From Apostichopus japonicus (lineage: Eukaryota > Echinodermata > Holothuroidea > Aspidochirotida > Stichopodidae): a DNA stretch of 64,000 nt. Positions within the stretch are counted from its first letter, which is position 1. The number at the start of each line of letters is the position of its first letter. The stretch lies in contig NC_092567.1 in assembly GCF_037975245.1 (NCBI RefSeq), forward strand, positions 14,152,876 through 14,216,875. The letters run 5' to 3'. Both the position numbers and the translations under genes were made by a program. This document shows positions 1 through 12,155 of the stretch, piece after piece. Below the pieces are notes generated by a model. It worked only from the letters and a program-made list of their open reading frames with translations. It searched no databases and was not told the origin of the DNA.

Positions 1-1245
1 GACGTCTACGCAGACCAGCACTACAGTGGTATTTAAAGCAGACGTCTACGCAGACCAGCACTATAGTGGTATTTAAAGCAGACGTCTACGCAGATCAGCA
101 CTTTAGTGGTATTTAAAGCAGACGTCTACGCAGACCAGCAATATAGTGGTATTAAAAGCAGACTCTACGCAATCCAGCACTATTAGTGGTATTTAAAGCA
201 GACGTCTACGCAGACCAGCACTACAGTGACATTTAAAGCAGACGTCGACGCAGACCAGCACTTTATTGGTATTTAAAGCAGATGTCTACGCAGACCTGCA
301 CTTTAGTGGTATTTAAAGCAGACGTCTACGAAGACCAGCACTTTATTGGTATTTAAAGCCGACGTCTACGCAGACCAGCACTATTAGTGGTATTTAAAGC
401 AGACGTCTACGCAGTCCAGCGCTACAGTGGTTTTTAAAGCAGACTTCTACCAAGACCAGCACTATAGTGGTATTTAAAGCAGACGTCTACGCAGACCAGC
501 ACTATAGTGGTATTTAAAGCAGAAGTCTACGAAGACCAGCACTTTAGTGGTATTTAAAGCAGACGTCTACGCAGACCAGCACTACAGTGGTATTTAAAGC
601 AAACGTCTACGAAGACCAGCACTACAGTGACATTTGAAGCAGACGTAGACGCAGACCAGCACTTTATTGGTATTTAAAGCAGATGTCTACGCAGACCAGC
701 ACTTTAGTGGTATTTGAAACAGACGTCTACGCAGACCAGCACTACAGTGGTATTTAAAGCAAACGTCTACGAAGACCAGCACTACAGTGACATTTGAAGC
801 AGACGTAGACGCAGACCAGCACTTTATTGGTATTTAAAGCAGATGTCTACGCAGACCAGCACTTTAGTGGTATTTGAAACAGACGTCTACGCAGACCAGC
901 ACTATAGCGGTATTTAAAGCAAAGGTCTACGCAGACCAGCACTATAGTGCTATTTAAAGCAGACGTCTACGCAGACCAGCACTTTATTGGTCATGAAAGC
1001 AGACGTATACGCAGACCAGCACTATTAGTGGTATTACAAGCAAACATCTACGCATACCAGAACTATAGTGGTATTTACAGCATACGTCTACGCAGTCCAG
1101 CACTACAGTGGTATTTAAAGCCGACGTATACGCAGACCAGCACTATAGTGGTATTTAAAGCAGACGTCTACGCAGACCAGCGTTTTAGTTGTATTTAAAG
1201 CAGATGTCTATATGCAGACCAGCACTACAATGGTATTTAAACTAT
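1..1245. repeat. 40-bp tandem satellite array (about 31 copies)
   Basis: Head-to-tail copies of a 40-bp unit containing GACGTCTACGCAGACCAGCA, running from the left edge to about 1,245. Copies vary at a few positions, such as CTACAGTGG, CTTTATTGG and CTATAGTGG. Four consecutive units at about 561-720 are repeated almost exactly at 721-880, giving a 160-bp higher-order repeat. The array begins outside the window. Because 40 is not a multiple of 3, open frames here are accidental. Confidence 0.97.
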
Positions 1246-1444
1246 GTTCAAACAATAACTATACAAAAGATTCGTTTAGCTATGTACAAATAAAAACACA
1301 GAGGCAAGCAGAATATCCAGTTTCATTCATGTTTGACAAGTGTGTAGATTGTTAACCAGTCATGACTTTCGATAACGATTTTGAGGTGCTGTTTTCAAGG
1401 AGTAAATATATACCCTTCATTATTCTTCACGTGTGAGATGTTCT

Positions 1445-1984
1445 TTAAAGGATTGGTTCAGTTGTCATACATGTTTATGTTATATGAATGGGGACAATAA
1501 AAGAAACACAATGGTGAAAAAAAACTGTTCAAATATCTTTCTCGGTTAAAGAGATATTCAAGTGTAAAGTTTCATCGTGAAATCTGACTAGCTGTGATGT
1601 CACATCCTCACATTCCTGAAAAGTCTTTGTTTTTTTCTCTAAATATTTTGTGAGATTTCATAACTTTCAACCAAAAGATATGTCAGGAGTATTTGAGATT
1701 AAACATCTGAAGAATTTTCGATTATATTATTTTCAAATGTGTTAAAATATGTAAATAATTTTAAGAGAAATACATTCACAAATGTTAAGGAAGTGAGGAT
1801 GTGACGTCACACCCTCACAGTAAGTCTTTCTACACCAGTCGTTTTCAATGAAATTTTGATATCTTCAAAGTAATATATCTCCTTTCAGAGCATGCTATCA
1901 TGGTAGTTTCTTCTTTGTTCTTTTTGTCTTTTTGTGCTCTTTCATACAAAATAGACATGTCAAACACCTGAACCAATCCTTTAA
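1445..1984. mobile_element. TTAA-flanked MITE, family 1 copy a
   Basis: A 540-bp non-coding unit bounded by inverted ends: TTAAAGGATTGGTTCAG on the left and CTGAACCAATCCTTTAA on the right. A second copy in the opposite orientation lies at 31,366-31,950. TTAA at both borders fits a TTAA target duplication as in piggyBac-like elements; that class assignment is inference. No transposase is present. Confidence 0.85.
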
Positions 1985-2092
1985 TGCAAAGAATTAAAAG
2001 CTTGCATCCACAGCTAAAAGAGCTCTCCTGTAATGTTATGGTTTTCTTTCTTACTCCTGCAGGAGCTTAAGAGTGGTTGAGTCCAAACTTAC

Positions 2093-2209
2093 CTTTCTGG
2101 CCTTAAGTTCTTCAATTTCTTTATCCTTGGCCTCTCGTTGCTCCGCGAGCATCTCTTGTGCTCTGGCAGTTTCTTCTAAATCAGCCAAGCGCTGTTGCTC
2201 CTCCCTTTC
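2093..2209 (-). CDS. coiled-coil exon (39 codons)
   Basis: Glu/Arg/Lys/Ala/Gln-rich exon with no Pro or Gly, ending AAG|GTAAGT. The open frame continues upstream of the acceptor into low-complexity intron, so the 5' boundary (CCAAAG|GAA) is less certain than the 3' one. At 117 nt it equals exon 5 of the troponin T-like gene in length, but the sequence is not obviously the same. Confidence 0.55.
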
Positions 2210-3606
2210 CTTTGGATAATAATCATTCAATAAAATAGTTATTACCGGAGACATCGCCTTCAATCTACTTATCCATTTCTTACTAAAATCCTAGTTTTTT
2301 AGAAGAATCTTTTAAGGTTTTACATCGAAATTTTCGCAAAGGGGTCCACGGTTGGTGCATCTCGGCCCGATGTATATCGGCACAATCTTAGTTGTTCCTC
2401 ACAGTTTCTTCCAAGATAGGACTCCCCTTAAATGTACTTACACAGATTTATTTATAGAAGGCTTTACTAATGAACTGCCTTCAGTCAAACTAGGAGATTT
2501 AATGTTCGAATCGGTCACTACTCACATTATAACATATACTTCCTAGTTACTGAACGATTTGGATCCATTATTGTCCATTAATGTCGTGTGATATTTTATC
2601 GTACCATTTACAACCCAGTTTGAAATTTGTGACTAGTTTTGTTTACCTTGCAGTTTGGGTGGACAAAGAAAGCAATGACCACCAAAACAGATCATTATAG
2701 GAACAAGCAATACATTCCCTATTTCATCCAAGCATGGCCATAAGATCACCAGCTTCTTTAGAACGTATTCCTCTCCGATAAGACACAGGGGAAGGAGAGG
2801 ATAGGTGAGGTTTCTCGCAGAAAGTTAGATCAACATTGTCATTCACTTCAGTCATACGTTGTACAACTATATTAGCTTCAGTTTAACCAAACCACACTGT
2901 AAGGGCACTGGGGCGGACCAGATATAAAGAGTAAAAAATTGACTGGGCCGCACCTAACCAACGACCTGATGTTGAATTCAAACCTTTGATTCCTATGACT
3001 TTCAAGCAATTTGTGTGTGTACTTAATCTGTATTTACAATAACATTATGTCAATACAGTACAGTAACTACAGTTGATAATTAATGGGAATAATGTGCCTA
3101 CCAGCTGACAGCATCATTAGTGCCGATAAATTCTGAGCAGCTACCTCGTTTTTTGTGATGATGTAAAATAGATTGATTTTTTTCTTTTTCTTGAGACATC
3201 TCACGGGCAGCAAAGAAATCACTGGCGGCCCGCATGTGGCCCGCGGGCCGTAGTTTGCCCACCCCTGCTGTAGGGATTTACGAGCGACGATATTTACTTG
3301 TCTCATATCTTCATATTCTCATCTACCTAAACTACATGGCTGGAGACGTGTTAGCCCTTCAAAGACTATCTCCCTTCCGCATGGAATAGCCGCCGTGCTG
3401 ACAGTTGGATATGAGGAGCCCAGTGCTAAAATGTTATCAGCCGTGTAGTTTAGTTTAAAAGGTAACGTGCATATGATGGATGGAGACTCGTAAGTTCTAT
3501 GGTGAGGGACTCGCTCTTCTCTGAACTGAAAAAAGAGGTGGAACACAATTTAGGCTAACCTTAAATACTTACCCTCATCAAAGCGATAGCTTCTTCTCCT
3601 TCCATG
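2093..3606 (-). CDS. 5' part of a coiled-coil protein gene, two exons, runs off left
   Basis: Exon model on the minus strand. The first exon (3606-3573) follows a TTTTCAG acceptor, opens with an ATG after one base, encodes MEGEEAIALMR and ends at a GTAAGT donor in phase 0. The next exon (2209-2093, 117 nt, 39 codons) begins GAAAGGGAG after a weak CCAAAG acceptor, is in phase, and ends at GTAAGT. Its product is almost wholly charged heptad-like helix (EEQQRLADLEETARAQEM and so on). Further exons would lie left of the window, beyond the 40-bp satellite. The family is not recognised; a muscle or cytoskeletal coiled-coil protein is possible. The clean donors and matching phase are seen; joining the two exons is inference. 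The gene is divergent from the troponin T-like gene. Confidence 0.5.
2905..3267. mobile_element. degenerate hAT-like element
   Basis: The right end reads CCGTAGTTTGCCCACCCCTG, a terminus widespread among animal hAT/Charlie elements (reverse complement starts CAGGGGTGGGCAAACTACGG). The left end near 2,905 carries a weaker match (GGGGCGGACCAGA). Flanks CTGTAAGG (2897-2904) and CTGTAGGG (3268-3275) form an 8-bp target duplication with one mismatch. No coding capacity. Confidence 0.6.
3573..3606 (-). CDS. putative start exon, MEGEEAIALMR
   Basis: 34-nt exon between TTTTCAG and GTAAGT on the minus strand. The ATG is the second to fourth base and the exon leaves in phase 0. An acceptor before the ATG implies an untranslated leader exon further right, not located. 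It is short enough to be a chance match, but both splice sites are strong. Confidence 0.45.
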
Positions 3607-4492
3607 CTGAAAACAAAAGAAGACTTTGAATCAGTTTCCGTAAGTAAAACGTTGTTGTATAGAATACTTAACTTACCTGCTTACCGCGTTAACTGGTGAC
3701 GTTATAGCATCTACAAATGTTCAAAGACTAATAAAATAGCTTCTAGTTGAACAACAAGAACACGTTTGCAATTCTGAAACTCATAATGTTGGCAGCAACA
3801 ACATTTCCTCCACCTCATCCCACTGTCCCCATCCCAGCCCCTGGAAAATATAATTCGAAAGCTTACAGGGCGCTATACTAGAATTATAGTAATGTAAACT
3901 ATAGTGATCGTTGTCTGGTTCTTGTCTGGAATGGTTTCATATTTCACCCCCGTCCTAGATACATACGCATACCGCATTAACTGTTCAGATGGTCTCAAAA
4001 TTAGGTGGATTGGAGATGATTTAATACAATGAGGAGCCTAGGCGCAAAGCTGAGAGCAATCTGCCACGATAGGCCACATCGGTAGTAGTTGTACTACACT
4101 GCGTATAATATATCACCTGGCCCTGTAGGCTGTAGGTCAGCTAAAACTGACGGATTCGGCGGAAAGAAAATCAGTCTGCAGTTAATTGAACTACTTGAAC
4201 TGATAAGTTATTTGTAATGATTTAACAATTTCTTTTTGTAAAGTAGGCCTACCTTTAGAAGTGTGTTTATTTGAATGTTTCTACCATTAAAGGATCAATG
4301 ACTATTTATCACTACTGGCGCATAATTATATTACTTAATGCCAACATAATAGGTGTAAACAAAGTATGTAAACGCATTGCATTACCAAGGAACAATACAA
4401 TATATTTTCTTGCCGTTTATATTTCAAAGGTTACATGATAACCGGAGCGTAAAAAGTGACAGATGCCTCTATACTTGTGTGAGAGATGAGAA
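3607..4492. other. non-coding stretch, nothing recognised
   Basis: About 890 bp upstream (minus strand) of the putative MEGEEAIALMR exon. It could hold the leader exon or promoter of that gene, but I see no clear TATA box, CpG cluster or repeat boundary. Confidence 0.5.
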
Positions 4493-5018
4493 GGTGGGTC
4501 GCATTAGCTAAAATCTATGGTATATATATGGAGATGGTCTAGAATCTCTCTGAGTAATATGGGTACTCTATTCTAGCGGTCTTCCCATGGAATCTGACGG
4601 AATTGATGATTAATATGATATGACAGGGTGGGTCGAGCTAGCTAAAATCTATGGTATATATATGGAGATGGTCTAGAATCTCTAGTAATATAGGTACTCT
4701 GTTCATGTGGTCTTCCCATGGAATCTGACGGAATTGATGATTAATATGATATGACAGGGTGGGTCGAGCTAGCTAAAATCTATGGTATATATATGGAGAT
4801 GGTCTAGAATCTCTAGTAATATAGGTACTCTGTTCTAGTGGTCTTCCCATGGAATCTGACGGAATTGATGATTAATATGATATGACAGGGTGGGTCGAGC
4901 TAGCTAAAATCTATGGTATATATATGGAGATGGTCTAGAATCTCTAGTAATATAGGTACTCTGTTCATGTGGTCTTCCCATGGAATCTGACGGAATTGAT
5001 GATTAATATGATATGATA
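4493..5018. repeat. 131-bp tandem repeat, four copies
   Basis: Units start near 4493, 4626, 4757 and 4888 with exact 131-bp spacing between the last three. Each contains GGTGGGTCGAGCTAGC, a TATATATATGGAGATGG run and TTCCCATGGAATCTGACGG. The last three copies are almost identical and the first is the most diverged, as expected if the array grew in one direction. Confidence 0.95.
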
Positions 5019-5083
5019 TGAATGACAATTAGAATTGGTATTCTGTGGTTCTTGACAGTTGGTGTAGTGACATGCATGCAATG

Positions 5084-5111
5084 AATATATATATATATAT
5101 ATATATATGGT

Positions 5112-5143
<32 letters not shown>

Positions 5144-5172
5144 TATATAGATATATATATATATATAGATAT
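5084..5172. repeat. (AT)n microsatellite
   Basis: Nearly pure AT dinucleotides interrupted by GGTT, AGTT and ATAG. Small minus-strand ORFs rich in Ile and Tyr here are artefacts of the repeat. Confidence 0.95.
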
Positions 5173-5692
5173 ATGTGTAACATGAAGTAAAACAACAAAC
5201 ATGCAAAGTTGGTATATAATCAAAGCTATAGACAAAAAAATATATGATTCTCAAGGTCACTATTGACATTCGATCCAGCTTCCTTTATATATCTTTATCC
5301 TGAGATTACAAGACAGCTGGATACAAAGCTTTCCTGAAAAAGGAGAAAACATCACCCCCAAATTTGACCGGAATCATCGCGACGATAACTCACATGTCGG
5401 TTTCATCCATTTTGTTGTAATGACACCTGTCTGAATGAAAACAGCAAGATAGGGTGAACCGATTACTCAAAGAATGTAATACTATTCGATAGGATTGGAA
5501 GATGCATGGAAGGTAACAAGCCGTGTGCCATGACTCCAACTACGCATGCGCAAAGCAAAAACGCGAATAACGCTTTACAACGCACTGATTCGTTGTTGTC
5601 TGTCTGTTATGTTAACATCAGTAATAATCATTAATTGAAAAAAAATATATATATTGCGTTGCCTTTATAAAATCCGTTATGTGTGCCAAGCA
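5173..5692. other. non-coding spacer
   Basis: About 520 bp between the AT microsatellite and the 38-bp array. No supported feature. Confidence 0.5.
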
Positions 5693-6755
5693 AGTCACTC
5701 ACCTAGAAACAAATTCTCTGTTATATATATTCCCAAATACAAACGTTGTACACACTCTGTTGTATATTCCTATGTATAAACGTTATACTCACTCTGATGT
5801 ATATTCCAAGGTATAAAACATTATACTCATGCTGTTGTATATTCCTACGTACGACACATTGTACTCACTCTGTTGTATATTCCTAGGTACAAAACGTTGT
5901 ACTCACTCTATTGTATATTCCTAAGTGTGACACATTGTACTCACTTTGTTGTATATTCCTAGCTACAAAACGTTGTACTCACTCTGTTGTATATTCCTAA
6001 GTGTGACACACTGTACTCACTTTGTTGTATATTCCTAGGTACAAAACGTTGTACTCACTCTGTTGTATATTCCTACGTATGACACATTGTACTCACTCTG
6101 TTGTATATTCCTAGGTACAAAACGTTGTACTCACTCTGTTGCATATTCCTAGGTACAAAACGTTGTACTCACTCTGTTGTATATTACCTAGGTACAAAAC
6201 GTTGTACTCACTCTGTTGTATATTCCTACGTATGACACATTGTACTCACTCTGTTGTATATTCCTACGTATGACACATTGTACTCACTCTGTTGTATATT
6301 CCTAGGTTCAAAACGTTGTACTGACTCTGTTGTATATTCCTACGTATGACACATTGTACTCACTCAGTTGTATATTCCTACGTATGACACATTGTACTCA
6401 CTCTGTTGTATATTCCTAGCTACAAAACGTTGTACTCACTCTGTTGCATATTCCTAGGTACAAAACGTTGTACCCACTCTGTCGTATATTCCTAGGTACA
6501 AAACGTTGTACTCACTCTGTTGTATATTCCTAGGTACAAAACGTTGTTCTCACTCTGTTGTATATTCCTAGGTACAAAACGTTGTACTCACTCTGTTGTA
6601 TATTCCTACGTATGACACATTGTACTCACTCTGTTGTATATTCCTACGTATGACACATTGTACTCACTCTGATGTATATTCCTAGCTACAAAACGTTGTA
6701 CTCACTCTGTTGTATATTCCTAAGTGTAAAACGTTGTACTCACTGTGCTTGCATT
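5693..6755. repeat. 38-bp tandem array with two subfamilies (about 27 copies)
   Basis: The unit contains GTACTCACTCTGTTGTATAT followed by one of two 18-nt tails: type A with CCTAGGTACAAAACGTT or type B with CCTACGTATGACACATT. In the first third (about 5,847-6,115) A and B alternate, giving a 76-bp dimer. Later copies come as runs of A or B. Flanking copies are degenerate. Confidence 0.95.
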
Positions 6756-8360
6756 TAAATTGATCTGAGCATAGGACACGCGCATGCGCAGTTGGACTCA
6801 TGTCTTTGTTGAATAAGGCACAAAAAGCATTGCCGTCCTGCAGAGCTACGGAGGACTCAGAATATAAGTAAGGGTAGAAATTGGGGTACAGGGCTGATCA
6901 GGCTGACAAATTCAGTAGGATTCAACATTCCGCTGACAAGGTAAACGAGGATGGTCCAATGCAACAGTGGGTGTCCGAGGAAGAAATACAGCTTAAGAGT
7001 AGCCAAAATGTTAGGAAAAGTTGATAAAGTTTCGAACTCAACGGCAGGCAGGAGGCAAACTTTCAGAAACGATAGTAGGCCTAGTATAGATGGGTAGAAT
7101 CGACTGTTGACAAATTTGCCGTCTCTAATTCAAAAGTAGTTCAATTGTTGTTATCCCTGACTTTGTAGCGTCAGCAAAGAGGGGTTGGACGGGGCCAGAG
7201 GATGGGAGGAGGGGGGGGGGGGGCTTCTCCAACTCCATCGCCAGTTGGGCTTTAGTCGGGGGATTGTTTTCCTTTCAATATCAGAAGTATTTATCACAAC
7301 ACACTTGCGCTTAGACATAATTGATGATTTTGGAAATAATAGATGAATTCTATGAGCATGTTCATGAACATATAGCCAAAGGCGAGGGATGTATTACATG
7401 AGCATGTTCATGAATACAGCCAAAGCCGAGGTATAAATCAAAGTTTCCTCGACACGTGGTTGTGGTCAATAAAGGATCCGGAAGGAAAAGTTTCATAACA
7501 GAATATAATTTCTGCTTCACCATTATAGATATCGCTGTATATGGTGCTCAGTGAAACCGGCTAATGATCAGTAATCGTTGAAAAACGCTCTCTGAATTAT
7601 TTTGTTGACTATACTTTTCGAAAAGGTCAAATGTTTGCTTAAGCAGTATTAGCATCGACTTTAGTAATATTTCTTTCCAACTTAATGGAGAAAGTAAACT
7701 TTGAAGAAAAAAAACAATGGAATTTTCATGTTGTATGTAGGCCTAATTACCAATATGCATGTGCATGGTTCTGTTATATACATCACAGCAAACATCAATT
7801 TTCGTGCATTTCGCATATTAATATTTCCAGAAAACAACATGAAGGGGGAAATTAAAATAGGAACAATGCAAAAGTGGTAGCAACAAGGACATTGTGAGAG
7901 GAGGGTGAGGGGTTGAGAACGAGAAACCATTATTGTTTTATTACATAGGTAAAATAAAACAAAACTCGTTACGGTATACAATCAATATTCACATATACCC
8001 CACCCTCATCCCCTCCGATTTTATTCAGCCGACCAACCGTGCTGTCACTTAGCCTACATCAAGATAGGCATATGCAAAACTGTTTAGTCTCGAAATGGCA
8101 GACGCAAGCAATAACTCATATTTAGTATAGGACGTAAGGCTACCTCACACATAACGAGGGATTTATATTAGATGTTATAAGATATGTGCAATCACACGGT
8201 AGTAATATAACATAGACGCTGGTGAATTATAAATAACAAAGAGTACTATGGAAGTATAATTGTTAATTAAATATGAATAATATGAATATAATAATACGAA
8301 CATCAAAATCATTATAAACAATGACCTTGTACAAATCGTAAACCAATGTATTAAATAATC
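6756..8360. other. non-coding stretch with minor repeats
   Basis: No gene supported. It contains a poly-G run at about 7,208-7,222 and a short diverged direct duplication at about 7,353-7,436 (GAGCATGTTCATGAA with CAGCCAAAG). The 99-codon minus ORF at 7,682-7,981 has no recognisable features. Confidence 0.5.
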
Positions 8361-8366
8361 TTTCGG

Positions 8367-8457
<91 letters not shown>

Positions 8458-8470
8458 TTATTTATTTATC
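8361..8470. repeat. (TA)n / (TTTA)n microsatellite
   Basis: About 90 bp of near-perfect TA dinucleotides followed by four TTTA units. Confidence 0.97.
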
Positions 8471-10190
8471 AATGGATATTGTAACCAGTTATCTTATGCT
8501 CTTCACTGATTTTCGAATCTGCATTTCCTTTTGTAATAAGCTACAGAGACGCTTAAATGAGGGAAAATATTGAAAATGATCACGGTGTCTTCAAGCACGT
8601 GATAAATTAACAAACTAGACATAATATATTAAATTTTGATAAATTTGAATTTGAAATGAATCTTTCCAAGTTTTGTTCTTCCCTTTACATGTCGTTATGT
8701 ATGTAACAAGAGGACAATCTTTCCGTTGGTAAACCATTGGGATCAAAACGTGATCTTGAATTTGCAGTTATACAAACATTGGTGTGGTGAAAAAAACTGT
8801 GCTGAAGTGTATAGAAACATCATGTATGATAACTTGATGAAACTGTCACCAAGTTCTGGAGTATATCGGAATGATTACTAAATATATCAGTTCTATTTCG
8901 AGCGCAAACCAAATTTAATAATATGTAGGAATAATGTTAGAAGTTTTAATTAATTAATACACGCTTGATATTTTAACTAGGCATATTTGGCATCAAGTAT
9001 AGCTTTAAAAAATATTGCCAAACATGCATGCAAGCGGTATTATTAAATTTAACCAATTGGCATGGTTAACATTGAACACATTGGCTACAAATCCCTTAAT
9101 CTTCTGAAAATCCCTTGCTTGCATCAGCATGGGCAACCATTGATTATGTATATAGGCTACTGGTTGGATATGTAACGTTGGTATATGAATTCACTGTGCT
9201 TAATTTGCATGTAGGCTACACACAACCTCTTTTGTGTGTAGCCTATACTGTATGATGTCTCCTCTGATTGCCTGACACATATTGTCATATATACGATCGG
9301 TAATTACCAGCATGACTCTCATGGGTTCAATAATATAACAGCCTATCGTGTTGCTGCCTGCTTCTTATACAAGAAGTAATTATTCAGGCCTTTATAACAT
9401 AACACAACGTTATAAAAACTGACCAATGATCAGACCAAAACCACATCAAATGTGTGTAACATCGCTGTATTTTTGTTATGTTATGCCTAGGAAATATTAA
9501 AAACATTAAATTGTTGCCAATAGTTTTATAGCCGGTACATGAGAGGAGGTATGTATATAGCATACAGTTTTCGGCTCTATATTGGGTAATGTTTTTGACA
9601 AAGGACTCTATATCTTTAAGGGGCATGCATGATATATATGAAAAACACTACGGAGACTCTTTCAATCTATACCTAATCGTTCCATCCACACCAGCAAATA
9701 CATGTGCTTAGGAAATGTACAGTATTGCGATATCACTATACGTACGTTTGAATGTGTGTATTTTGTCACAGATATGTGTATAGTTCTATCCAAAGAAAGT
9801 AAAGTCAGTCGAAAGATTCTAAATCTTACCTGATTTATTTTGAAGGAAAAACGACACGATCTAATCCGAAGGCAAACCGGAGGTTAGTACAGTCCAAGAT
9901 GTCCTTTACATGTGCTATACGTAAAAATAGCCTTAAGAGTCTGTTAATGAGATATAGTCATAATAGACACATACACACTATACACTATACACAACCCTTC
10001 ATGGCTATACACATACCTCACATACCAACTGCATTCCGCACATAACTCTCCCTCGTAGTTTGGTTAATCTCAGTTATACCGCAGATGCGGGAACAGTAAG
10101 ATATAGACTGTCAGCTTCAAGGAAGCCATACTGTACCTTGTTGTAGTATCTGTTCCCTTTCGAGAGGAATGGTGATATACACCCGAAGAT
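8471..10190. other. AT-rich non-coding stretch with one hairpin
   Basis: No coding region supported. The one clear structure is a perfect inverted repeat at 9213-9244: AGGCTACACACAA, six-base loop, TTGTGTGTAGCCT. Its flanks show no target duplication. Confidence 0.5.
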
Positions 10191-10198
10191 GATCACAC

Positions 10199-10585
10199 CA
10201 GTGGCGTAGCCAGCATTCTATTGTTACGGGGGCAAGATTTTTCTTAAGGGGGGCAACCCCGTGATGGTTGATGGTAGGAATTACCAAGAAATATATGTAT
10301 TAATGAGCACCTCGTCTGCACAAATACACATCCACGACGATATTGATCAACGGTCTCCGTATGTGGTTATGATGAAGGCCCAAAATTACCAAGTTCTGAC
10401 CTTACATGAAGTATGAACATGAGCCCTGAGGTATGAATACTTGTTATTAGAACTCGAAAAAATGTAAAAAAAAAGTATTTTGAATACATCACTGGATTTC
10501 ATTTGGGGGGGGGGGGCAAGACTGTAGCACAAAGCAAATGGGGGCATTGCCCCCCTGCCCCCCCCCCCCTCTGGCTACGCCACTG
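10199..10585. mobile_element. hAT MITE with 8-bp target duplication GATCACAC
   Basis: Ends are CAGTGGCGTAGCCAG and CTGGCTACGCCACTG, perfect 15-bp inverted repeats. The flanks are identical 8-mers, GATCACAC at 10191-10198 and 10586-10593. Subterminal poly-G and poly-C tracts are complementary. An 8-bp duplication and a CAG-CTG terminus are hallmarks of the hAT superfamily. It is 387 bp and non-coding. Confidence 0.95.
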
Positions 10586-10962
10586 GATCACACAGTCACA
10601 GTCTCAATGCAAGGGGACTGGGGTTGAGAGCGGATCAGTCCTTCGGTAGTTTGGTTTTCGTGCCCAGGTTCGTTCCTGCATGGATGACTTTTCTTAAAAA
10701 GTACCTTGTAATTTACTATAGTTCATAATCAACAAAAAAACCTGAGAAAGGCAAAATAAATTTACGATATAAACGACAATGGAATGATAGGCCTAGCCTT
10801 GATGTCTCGTTATTCTATAAAATATACTCCTTATTCACGAAATGCTCCGTATATGTCCCTTCGGCGGTGACAACTTCGGTTTCTCAGTCTTGACCTAATT
10901 ATAATGACTCATCTTACTAAACTATCTGGGTTTCAATTGCGCCAGTCTATATTAACTATTAC

Positions 10963-11734
10963 CAAGGGCGGCGGAAGCACTTTTAATCTGGGGGGGGGGG
11001 CACCAACGTCGAAGGGCACTTTGCAGAAATTCGATTGGACTGATGCAGCCTGATATTTAGTACCCTTTATAACTCTTATTGTATTATCTTATTTGCGTCT
11101 ACACATCACTCCATCAACGCCACCCCTCCCCCCCCCCCTCAAGTAAACAATGCATACTAGCACTGCAATATCTAATGTGCAAATTGGGAAATTGGAAAAT
11201 CATTATAAAGTCCAAGTCCCGGCACACGCGATCGATACATGCATGAAAGCAAATGAAATATGTCAAAATACTGAAAGAAATATAATTTTCTATGTGTTTT
11301 TCAATGGTTCAACTGATATTATTATGATCATTATTATTCTAACGAATTTACCAATAATGATAACCAATTTGGAAGGGTTATAACACGGCAAATGATTGTA
11401 TGTTATTGGCATGCGATGTAAAAACCAACGCATGCCTATATGATATGCACATTAAGATGTTGAACGCGCGCGTAGCGCGCGAAAAATTTTGGTAATATTT
11501 TTCGGGCAAGTCGTTACAGCCCTCCCCCCCCCCCAAAAAAAAAAAACAAATTGGGCTCCTACGACTGTGGTAGTAAACATTTAAACTTCCCGAAATATTT
11601 CATTCGACGTGGGTTTCGCTTTGTAAACTCTTTATTTATTTAGAAATTTTTATGTAGAAAAAGGGCACATTTTTAACCTGAGGAAAAGTGGGGGGGCACG
11701 TGCCCCCTGTGCCCCCCCGGTTCCGCCGCCCTTG
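10963..11734. mobile_element. hAT MITE with 8-bp target duplication ACTATTAC
   Basis: 772-bp non-coding unit with ends CAAGGGCGGCGGAA and TTCCGCCGCCCTTG. It is flanked by exact ACTATTAC duplications (10955-10962 and 11735-11742). Subterminal poly-G/poly-C tracts resemble the neighbouring elements. The small plus ORF at 11,150-11,383 lies inside it and shows no transposase similarity. Confidence 0.94.
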
Positions 11735-11742
11735 ACTATTAC

Positions 11743-12155
11743 CAAATGTGTTCACATGAAATTCCGTTCTATATGAGACAATGTGATACTTAGACACCTA
11801 TCATATAATGTGTTAGTTGAAAATGCTTATCTCAATGCCTCGTACTTAACGGTATAGATACGGTTCTTGAAATGTATAAATTAAGTTTAAAATATAAACC
11901 AATTGTTTATTCCTCAATAATGAAAACTGCCATTTGACTATAGATAGGAGTATTGTTCTCACGTTACACTAAAAGTGCCAGAAACTTTGTTAAATAATTA
12001 ACATCTGCCGTCGGAATATCCCTTGAAAGGTCATTAGTATGATAATTATTGGTCACAAATGTTAGCGTTTGAAGTTCTTACAACTGTTTCATTAATATTT
12101 CATGGAAGCCTTGAATGTCCTTATTATAAGTAAATCAAGAAGGGAATGTGACATA
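11743..12155. other. non-coding spacer
   Basis: About 410 bp between two MITEs. Nothing recognised. Confidence 0.5.

Noticed and set aside
947-1198. 83-codon plus ORF in the 40-bp satellite
   Set aside because: Created by tandem repetition and ends within the array.
3319-3525. Minus-strand ORF following an apparent CTCTTTTTTCAG acceptor, in phase with the MEGEEAIALMR exon
   Set aside because: It would need an intron of only about 47 nt, too short for typical animal splicing, and the encoded peptide has no recognisable features.
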